In this document: positions 8,847-18,900 of the stretch, piece after piece
How the letters are laid out: the number at the start of each line of letters is the position of its first letter
Position numbering within the stretch: the first letter of the stretch is position 1
NCBI RefSeq assembly: GCF_000024205.1
Contig: NC_013216.1
Span: 868,001-932,000, forward strand
DNA: 64,000 nt
Source: Desulfofarcimen acetoxidans DSM 771
Lineage (GTDB): Bacteria > Bacillota > Desulfotomaculia > Desulfotomaculales > Desulfofarciminaceae
Direction of reading: 5' to 3'
Notes under the pieces: generated by a model
What the model saw: only the letters and a program-made list of their open reading frames with translations
The model's database searches: none
Told to the model about the DNA's origin: nothing
Program-made: the position numbers and the translations under genes

Positions 8847-8875
8847 CAGCACCGTTACCGCAGTTATTTAAACAG

Positions 8876-10102
8876 CTATCCCCTGTCCGACCTGTAAAGC
8901 TGGTTCTTTGAAAGTAAGGAAAAAACCAGCCTTACAAACTTCCTAGCTGTAAGAACCTGAGCTCGTTTATGGGCATGTTTTTTTGATTCTTGAAATTTTT
9001 TTTGATAGTAAGCTCGGTACTCGTCATTATGTCTCCTCAAACTGTCCGCAGCTTCTATCAGATAATACCTGAGATACCGGTTTCCAGCCCTATTCAGGGG
9101 TTTATCTTCACCGTCAAATTCGCCGGATTGATTGCTATTCCAGGTGATACCTGAAAATTTAGCTAACTGGGACTGATCTTCGAACTTGTTAATATCCCCA
9201 ATTTCAGAGATAATGCCGGCGGAAAACACTGGCCCAATTCCCTTGATTGACATCAATGGATTCGAGAGCTTGGCCATATCCCTGGCAATCACACTGTCCA
9301 ATTTGCGGATGGTTTGCTCAAAAAAGCGGATATTATTCATACTGGTTTCAAGAATCAGATTAACCGAATCCGTGAGCTTCGGACTCATCCGGTAGGATTC
9401 ACGGCAAATTCGTTTTAGCTCAGTAGCCAATGTTTCAGGGTTAGAAAATTGCTTATTTCCTTTATCCACAAGCAATTGAACCAAGTCTTCAAGTGGTGTA
9501 TTAATAATTTCTTCCGGGCCAAAAAAATCGGTAATAATAGACATGCTGGTGGCTCCAAAGATATCACTGAATACATCACCATAATTACTAAATTTCATAA
9601 ACAACATAGTTAAAAAATAACTTTTTTCTCGCACAAGTGAACCCACCAGGTGAAACCTGTAACGGGTCAGTCGCTGTAGCGGAAGATACATCTCATCAAC
9701 CTCGTAAGGTTTAGGTAATCTGCCGTGTCTTAGTTTTTCAGCTATGATATAAGCGTCATATGCATCGTTCTTGCCCTTTGGAGGATAAGACTTCTTGAAG
9801 TTCTTGATACTTCTGGCATTGAGTTGGTAAACTGTAGGCCTGTATGGCTTTAATTCTTCGGTGATTAGTAAATAATTCATCAAGTGAAAGTGGTATAAAG
9901 AAGTAGCTTCCATTCCAAAAACAACATGATCAAAGCTATCTTTAATCGATAACTCTTTAGTTTTAGATGCCAAACTCTCGGCACCTGAAATGGAGTTATC
10001 GAAAACTAACTTTTTCAACAAAATCGTTCCGTCTAATTTCATAAAGCAAGCCACATTCTTATTCTTACCAATATCAATGCCAACATGCAAGGATATTGTC
10101 AT
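8876..10102 (-). CDS. IS110-family transposase (DEDD recombinase)
   Basis: A 408-residue protein with an N-terminal RuvC-like DEDD domain (GIDIGK, VFGMEATSLYHF, KNDAYDAYIIAEKL) and the C-terminal Tnp20 domain (MSIKGIGPVFSAGIISEIG, LAKFSGITWNSNQSG, AGNRYLRYYLIEAA). The serine of NQSG corresponds to the catalytic serine of this family. IS110 enzymes act with a bridge RNA made from a non-coding end of the element; a 5' location is expected for the IS110 subgroup. No terminal inverted repeats are expected. The frame is intact, so the element may be active. Confidence 0.92.
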   Translation of the reverse strand: MTISLHVGIDIGKNKNVACFMKLDGTILLKKLVFDNSISGAESLASKTKELSIKDSFDHVVFGMEATSLYHFHLMNYLLITEELKPYRPTVYQLNARSIKNFKKSYPPKGKNDAYDAYIIAEKLRHGRLPKPYEVDEMYLPLQRLTRYRFHLVGSLVREKSYFLTMLFMKFSNYGDVFSDIFGATSMSIITDFFGPEEIINTPLEDLVQLLVDKGNKQFSNPETLATELKRICRESYRMSPKLTDSVNLILETSMNNIRFFEQTIRKLDSVIARDMAKLSNPLMSIKGIGPVFSAGIISEIGDINKFEDQSQLAKFSGITWNSNQSGEFDGEDKPLNRAGNRYLRYYLIEAADSLRRHNDEYRAYYQKKFQESKKHAHKRAQVLTARKFVRLVFSLLSKNQLYRSDRG

Positions 10103-10129
10103 AAAAACACCTCTGGTAAGTGGATTAAC

Positions 10130-10275
10130 TTTTCCGTTTTCTACGCGAGAACATCCTCGTAATCAGAACTGACATGGAGCGGGAGACTACCTGGATCTGC
10201 TGCCATCCAGGTCAACTATCATGCTGAACAGGCTAGGTGTTAGAACTAAAACGTAGAAGGAAAAGAAACATACTT
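10130..10275 (-). ncRNA. Candidate IS110 bridge RNA / structured left end
   Basis: This stretch upstream of the transposase is non-coding and folds: an 8-bp perfect stem ACCTGGAT/ATCCAGGT (10189-10196 and 10205-10212), and an outer pairing of CTACG-type sequence near 10142 with CGTAG near 10251 flanked by A/T-rich arms. IS110-group elements encode their bridge RNA in this position. The RNA, its strand and its loops are inferred, not observed. Confidence 0.45.
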
Positions 10276-10470
10276 TATTAAGCAGTCTATGCTGCTCGGG
10301 GTATTGAGAATTTACCATCTTACCGGGATCATTCTAACTAAATGATTATTTAAATTGCTTATTTCATCAAACATTGACAGACAGGCACCTAAAAAGTACT
10401 ATCTAAACCATTGTAAATTATAGCACTCTTTAAAGAAAGTTGACAACACCACTCCCCCGGGTTTAAACAG

Positions 10471-10548
10471 CCTCACGTAAATCAGAATTGCTAAGCAAAC
10501 ATTCTAAGTGTCAGAATCAAACCCTGACGGGGAAAGAGAAACAGACTT
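10471..10548. repeat. Diverged, internally deleted copy of the IS110 left-end sequence
   Basis: The segment matches 10153-10275 in both flanks: CCTC-GTAATCAGAACTG against CCTCACGTAAATCAGAATTG, and CTAGGTGTTAGAACTAAAAC against CTAAGTGTCAGAATCAAACC followed by a shared A-rich tail. The central hairpin of the first copy is missing. It is probably the relic of an older insertion of a related element. No gene is visible between 10276 and 10935 apart from this. Confidence 0.5.
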
Positions 10549-10935
10549 AAAAAGCATTGTGGATATCACCACATGCGAGGAGGACTGATGAATTCATCTT
10601 ACTAATTTTTCAGTGTGGGCTGTCTCTTTGAAAATGATTTGCCTGTGGATATTTTTCTGTCAATAAAATTTTCGGTTCGTATAGACATCACCATCCTATC
10701 ATTGATTGGGTACCTTGGCGCAACTACTTCCAATAAGTAACCCACATGCAGTAATTCACGTGATTAATAGGTACCTTTACTGCATTGTTGTGGTATTGTT
10801 ATTGACTTCATCAAACCCAGGTACCCTTGATATGGGAACCGGTTCCCTGAACATCCGGACCACAACATTCTACTATTTTAGAACATGTCGTATTCGGTTG
10901 TTCTGACTCTATTATACGAGGAGATGTAAAGAGCT

Positions 10936-11316
10936 TTGAGGCTGCTTAAAAAAGAGCAGGTTCTCACGCCAGGCAATTATTATTACAGTAAAACCGGCAT
11001 TCTTCTAACTAACGTAGACACCACAAGGCATTACGACTGGAGCGGACGGTCTGTTGCCGATATTTTAGAGGATGAGGTCTACCTGAGGCATACCATCAGT
11101 CTGAAGTCCACCACAATATCCTATAAAAATAAGAAGCGTATCAAACGTCCCACATCCGAACAGCTTCGCTTTGAAAATATCCATGAGCCGCCGGTGAATC
11201 GTGAAACCTGGGACATTGTACAGGACATCAGGAAAAATAGCCGTTTAGACGGCAAAGGCAGACAGCGAGATCTGCTGCCTGCCTTCCGCATAAAATTTTT
11301 CCTGATTAGGGGCTAG
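10936..11316 (+). pseudogene. Large serine recombinase fragment
   Basis: The frame encodes only the middle recombinase domain of a large serine integrase: NYYYSKTG, DWSGRSVADILEDEVYL, SYKNKKRIKRP and FENIHEPPVNRETWDIVQ are typical of the Tn916/TndX-like group. The catalytic N-terminal domain is absent, and the frame departs from the family after RKNSR, before the zinc ribbon. A TTG could act as start but no function is likely. It shows that a transposon or conjugative element once lay here. Confidence 0.65.
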
Positions 11317-11518
11317 TTCCTTTAATAATCTTAGAAATTCTTCTGCTTTTTGTTTATTTGACATTATCCAATGTGTTAATGCTAGGTGTATCTGCAATGG
11401 CCTTGCCATATGCAGAATCCGTCTTTAAACAGTTGCCGATAATATGTCTCTGATTTAAATTTTCTCTTGAACCATTGGTACTCAATTAAAGAGTTATTGA
11501 AATTGTTTATGCAGCGAT

Positions 11519-13825
<2,307 letters not shown>

Positions 13826-14043
13826 TCATACTTATTTCTTATATATTAAGCGACTAGCGGTCGCGTAATACCTTGCATCCATATTTCTTATAACCCATAC
13901 AAAATGATATTTTATATTATGTATAGATTGACTGCTTTTTTATATTCTGTCATAGCATTGACCTCTGAGTGGGTGATATGCTTGTGTTTTTTAAAAATCA
14001 CGTCTAAAGCTAATGTTTTGAAAAATCAAAAATTGTAATGATT

Positions 14044-14073
14044 ATTCTTTTATTATATATATAATAAAAGAAT
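14044..14073. repeat. Perfect 30-bp AT-rich palindrome
   Basis: Thirty bases equal their own reverse complement (ATTCTTTTATTATAT followed by its mirror). It lies 228 bases upstream of the peroxiredoxin relic/katG start. The core TTATTATA/TATAATAA resembles a Fur/PerR-type operator, but a cruciform or a bidirectional stop signal would look the same. Confidence 0.5.
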
Positions 14074-14152
14074 TTACAATATGAAAAATAAGCAAAGTAT
14101 AAATATTTATAACGAGATCTCGTGGCAAATTTTAAGAGGGGTCTATAGTGAC

Positions 14153-14219
14153 CTACCTTTCGCAGAGTGTTATGAAAGTTTATAACTCAATTCCTTTCAT
14201 AACGCGCTGCGAAAGGTAG
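14153..14219. repeat. Long imperfect inverted repeat, 26-bp arms
   Basis: Arms 14153-14178 and 14194-14219 pair over 26 positions with only two mismatches around a 15-base loop; the outer part is CTACCTTTCGCAG. No T-run follows. It may be a small miniature element or a stable RNA hairpin. Confidence 0.6.
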
Positions 14220-14248
14220 CTTGTAAGCAATGCCAACTATAGCTATAT

Positions 14249-14316
14249 GGGTGAATAAGCATAAGTCTGGCCTATTGGCAAATAATCCGAGGCAGACCTA
14301 ATGCTTGAGCCTGTAT
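14249..14316 (+). ncRNA. Structured RNA-like element, copy A
   Basis: The segment GGGTGAATAAGCATAAGTCT...CAGACCTAATGCTTGAGCCTGTAT can fold into an outer stem (TAAGCAT with ATGCTTG), a second stem (GTCTG with CAGAC) and an inner GCC/GGC hairpin. A paralogous copy at 14428-14500 has the same layout with compensating base changes. Strand is inferred from neighbouring reading direction only. Confidence 0.45.
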
Positions 14317-14427
14317 GGGAAGTATCAGTAAGTGTGTATTTCAAAAAATATCTTCAAAAATATCTTCAAAAATATCGAAAATATTGTTTAGAAGAACTTG
14401 TAAATCTCTCAAATTGCCAAGTTATAA

Positions 14428-14500
14428 GGGTGAGCGAGTATAAGTCCGATCCACTACATCGGAAAATAAACCTGGGTGGACTTAATGTTCGAGCTTGTAT
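14428..14500 (+). ncRNA. Structured RNA-like element, copy B
   Basis: Second copy of the element at 14249. Outer stem CGAGTAT with ATGTTCG, second stem AAGTCC with GGACTT, inner CGAT/ATCG hairpin, then the shared end GAGCTTGTAT. Relative to copy A, paired positions change together (for example A-T to G-C and T-A to C-G). I do not recognise it as a known riboswitch or ribozyme. Between the copies lies a short A/T-rich tandem repeat (AAAAATATCTTC units, 14345-14378). Confidence 0.45.
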
Positions 14501-14702
14501 AAAAGGGCTTTGGTTAAAATGAGTATCAAACTAACAGTTAAATATAGGAGTAATCGCGGTGCGGCCTTACCAGCCATCCCTCTTTTTTAAGGTTTTTATA
14601 AGACCAACGGCTAAGATATAAGTGTGTATAAAAATTATGCACAAACAATAATGGAAAATAGATGATTTTGAAAAGCCAAGGCGGAATTGGGAGGATGTAA
14701 TA

Positions 14703-15387
14703 GTGCAGCGCGGATCTGCGTATACAGAAGACGAGGCAGACAGTCTGATCATTGATATGTCAGAACAGGACCAACGTGCTGCAGATGCTTTTGAATTTAT
14801 TAGTGCAACCGGTTGCAGGGCTGAGACAATATTTGGCCGACAGAGAAAAACAGGCGGGAAAGTAGTTGTAAATGGTGTAGTTGTTAAGGAAACCAAGGCT
14901 TCTAGGGATTTTTCCAAGGCAATAAGAGCAGAAAAAATAGACCTGATGAAAGGTACTGTTACTCTAACAGAAAAAGGTGACAAGACGCATACGTAATTTA
15001 TGACAGTAAGTATCATAAATTTGTGGAAAGGTTGGCAAATGAAAAACCTAACGGACAAATATTCGTTAGACTAAAACAGCCAACTGTATATGGCAGAGTT
15101 AGAAGAATTTCTTCTGAAGCTGGTTTCTACGGTCAGGGGTTACGCAGTATGCTAAAGACATTGCAGTAAAACGTTATGCTGATTATACGAAAAGAATTAA
15201 CGAACTTGTTAATATAAAGGAATGGCCTATTCTCCTAAGAGAATTTATGATTAGTGAGCAAAAAGCTAAAGAATTATGTAAAAAACCTTATGTAAAAATG
15301 GTTGACAATTTAGCCAGGCTTAAACTGACAAAGGACCTAGGTCATTATAGGATTGAGGTTACTTTTTGGTATGTTCCAAAAGAGTAA
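14703..15387 (+). pseudogene. Degenerate tyrosine recombinase
   Basis: Three consecutive reading frames each carry part of one integrase-like protein. The first (to 14996) has the catalytic-domain motif AFEFISATGCRAET with the first active-site arginine. After a stop, the second reads VIYDSKYHKFVERLANEK and then GRVRRISSEAGF. The third continues as TQYAKDIAVKRYADYTKR and ends at TAA 15385-15387. At least two frameshifts are needed. The gene is dead. It and the fragment at 444 may be relics of the same class of element. Confidence 0.6.
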
Positions 15388-15843
15388 TAGCAAGAAATGG
15401 CCGGAAAGCTTTATTATCTATTTAGTTGTATTATATCGATGATGCTGAAAACCTAATAAAATGATGTAACTTTTTTAGAGTAGCTCCTTGTGAAGAGAGA
15501 AAAAGAGATAATGCTATACATAGCGCGCTGGAAAAGGAAACAAAAAATAATGTAATAAAAAATTAACTTAAAATTATTAAAAAATAATAAAAGTCGAATA
15601 GTATATAACATTGTCGTAAAATTTATCCATAAATATGAAGGATATTGTTGTTATTATGAGGAAATATCTAATTTAGAGAGTAATTTCTAATATATGAAGT
15701 ATTTAGTTTGAAATGCCATTTGGTTTGACGAAAGGTGATGATATAAATTGTATTATTGATAGTATTTTGATTATCATATCCACCATTTTTTTGGAAGTTA
15801 GAAAATGTAGTGCTGTGGAATTTAATAATTGCCAGTTTATTTA

Positions 15844-15897
15844 AGTTTTATTTCCAATTGGACTTAGTGAACCATTAATCAAACTGGAAATAAAACT
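15844..15897. repeat. Inverted repeat in the Rhs gene leader
   Basis: AGTTTTATTTCCAATT (15844-15859) pairs with AAACTGGAAATAAAACT (15881-15897), leaving one mismatch, about 60 bases before the Rhs start. It may act as a leader hairpin controlling the large toxin gene. The rest of 15388-15937 is AT-rich with no gene visible. Confidence 0.45.
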
Positions 15898-15958
15898 GGA
15901 AGGCTAAGAATGAAATTGGTAAAAACATTGACAGATTTTGAAAGGAGTTATTATAGAG

Positions 15959-18900
15959 ATGGCTTTTCATAAAGCGAAATTATTTTGTTTAATCTTTCTA
16001 GTAGTAATACTATTATCTCTAACCGCCGGTTTCCCTGCAATAATATTTGGAACCGAATTAGAGCAATCAACTGATTTAATAAAAGAACAAATCTCTAATA
16101 CAGATAAAGATGAAATATTATATTCGATTAAACAGGATGAATCTTATTTATTGGAACAAGACCCTTCCAGTAATAATAAAATTTTCATTAAACATATAAA
16201 ACATATGCCTGATGATAATATAATTGAACCGAAACCCTTTGCTCCTGTTAGGGATTCATCTGTTTACATTTCCCCAAAGCAAACTGTTACAAAAGAAGTA
16301 TATAAAACCAATACACATGATTTAACATTGGTAAGCGAAAAAGAATTACAAAAGTCGGTAACCAGCGTAGTATATGGTTCATTTTCTATTAGAAACAAGC
16401 AGGGTTTATATACTGCCAAATTTAGTGATAAAATTGAAAAAAATGTATTAAAATTTTCTTATGGAAATACTGAATTATTTCTTGCTCCCTTAGAAGCTGT
16501 TTCTGTTAGCGGTAAAGTATATGAAAACACGATAAATTACGAAAATATATTTCCTAATACTGACCTGCGTTATATTTTAGAAGAAAATCGACTCAAGGAA
16601 GAAATCGTTACTAAGAAGTATACCGGACAAAGTGAATTTTCTTTTCAGTTAAGTGTAACCGGTGCTGTTTATGCATTTTCAGAAGACGATAGAATTTATT
16701 TTATCGAACCGGATACTGGCAGGATATCCTTTTATATGCCAAGGCCATACGCTTTGGATAGCAATGGCAATCGCTGTGATGCAAATAATTTCGAACTGAG
16801 CAAAGAAGGAATTCTACAATTTTCCATAAACTCAAATTGGCTTCAAAAGGCTGTTTATCCTGTTATCATTGATCCAACAATCAATCTGGCGGGAAGTGAC
16901 GGATCAGGAATAGAGTCTTATTGGAACTATTCAAAAATAGATTTAGGAGGGGGATGGGAAAGCTCCGTTAACACCTGCAATCTCAATCTGGTTTTGAGTA
17001 AAGGGCTATTTCTTATTCCTGGTCGTGGTTTGCCCATAGGAGACAGCTTAACATACAATTCCATTGACACCAGAGGTGGCCCTGTAGGTATCGGTTGGCA
17101 TCTTGGCACCGATATCAGTTTAACCGAACGCCAGGATGGAACTGTCCTTTATGTGGAAGGAGATGGTTCCTCACACATTTTTACTCCCAATGGAACCGGC
17201 GGTTACACATCGCCTAAAGGTATATACCTCACTTTACAGAAACTAGGGTCAGGTAATTTTAAAATCACCGATAAAAAGCAAAACATATATACTTTTGTAA
17301 ACGGAAAACCCAGTAAGTTTGTTGATCGAGATAATAATACCACGACCTTCACTTATGACGCAAGCGGGCGTCTTTACCAATTAAGCGATCCTTCAGATCG
17401 GAAGCTTACGTATACTTACAACACCTCTGGCCAGTTATCTGCCATGACAGATCCGGGCAACCGGACCTATCAGTTGGCTTACCAGAACAGCCGCCTAGCA
17501 GCTGTCACAGATCCGCTAAATAAAACGGTTACTTTTGCTTATGATGCAAATGGATATTTAGCCTCCTTAACCGATCCGTTGAACCGTGTTACTTCATTTA
17601 TAAATAGTTCTGATGGAAAACTTCAAACTATCAGGGATGCCAGGACAAATGGCCAGGATATTTATGATACATTATTTAGCCAGAGTACCCAAACAAACAC
17701 GATAGTAACAACTGTAATAGATCCGGGAAGTCATAGATTTACCTTTACCCATGATTACAGTACAGGCAATTTAACAAAATACCAAGATCAATTGGGCAAT
17801 TCCTGGCAATACAGCTGGTCCAGCAACAGCCTTATAACGGCCCAGGATGCTAAAGGTACGATAACATACGAATATGATACCAAGGGAAATATTATCAAAA
17901 AAACTATCACCGTAGACAACGATGCCAACAACAACATCATCCAAACCATGACTTATGACGAATATAACCAGCTTCTCGAGTTCGTAGACGGTAGCGGCAG
18001 AAAAACCTCTTATAAGTATGATAACAGAGGAAACCTTCTTTCCACCGGTAATCCTGATATTAAAGAGTCGAACGGCAGGAGATACGACCAATACGGCAAT
18101 GTTATAGAATATAGTCCCAGACTCTCAAGTACTTGTAACCTTCTCAATAATGGCAGTTTCGAAAACTCAACGAATTACTGGACTCGGATTGCCGGCAATG
18201 CCACGGTTAGCATGGAAGGATGCCAGCTTTACGGTAATTCCGCTTTGAAAATGAGCAGCAATACATATACCACTGACTTGTTTTATCAAAGAGTTACTGG
18301 TTTGCATAACTATGACAAGCTTACCCTGAGGGCTGATATTAAACTTGACAACGTTCATGGTGGTGTCATAATCAAACTGTATTACGACCCGAGTCACTGG
18401 GAATCTTATGTATGCTCGGGTAGCGGTACCACACCCATTGTGATAACCTCAACCGTGCCTTACGGAACTGGCTCCAGATATGTCGATGTTTATATTGGTT
18501 TAAATAACGCCACTGGTACAGCCTGGATTGACGGAGTTCAGCTTGAAAACATGTGCCAATCAGGCAATGGCTACACTCTTAGTGCTTATAATTCAGTTGA
18601 GGACAGCAGCTTTGAAAATTATGCTCGGAACTGGACTATTGGTTCAAATTTTTCTATTTATACAGGCGTAGCCTGGGAAGGGGTAAGATCGGGACTGTTA
18701 TATCATTCCACAAATAATCTATCTTCGTTTTATCAGGATATTCCTGTTTATGGCGGGGAATCAATGACTCTTTCGGGAATGGTATCTGCGTCATGTGAAG
18801 GTACAGGCGCCTACTTTAAAGTCGATTATTATGATGCGTCGAATCAGATAATCCCTGGTTATACCGTGCAAACTGGTTCTGTTAAAACTTATGAAAAGTG

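Noticed and set aside
10706-10906. Plus-strand frame of 66 codons with GGTACC repeats
   Set aside because: No ribosome site or recognisable domain; the region is mobile-element debris.
11317-11518. Possible continuation of the serine recombinase after 11316
   Set aside because: None of the three frames carries the expected zinc ribbon or NPLSGLL-type motif.
14341-14378. Possible CRISPR-like repeats (AAAAATATCTTC units)
   Set aside because: Only two or three adjoining 12-base units without spacers; a simple tandem repeat.
14301-14522. Plus-strand frame of 73 codons across the RNA-like elements
   Set aside because: Composition is driven by a short tandem repeat, and covariation between the two elements argues for RNA structure rather than coding.
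14567-15058. Minus-strand frame of 163 codons
   Set aside because: It overlaps the degenerate integrase on the plus strand, whose motifs are recognisable; the minus frame has no family features.
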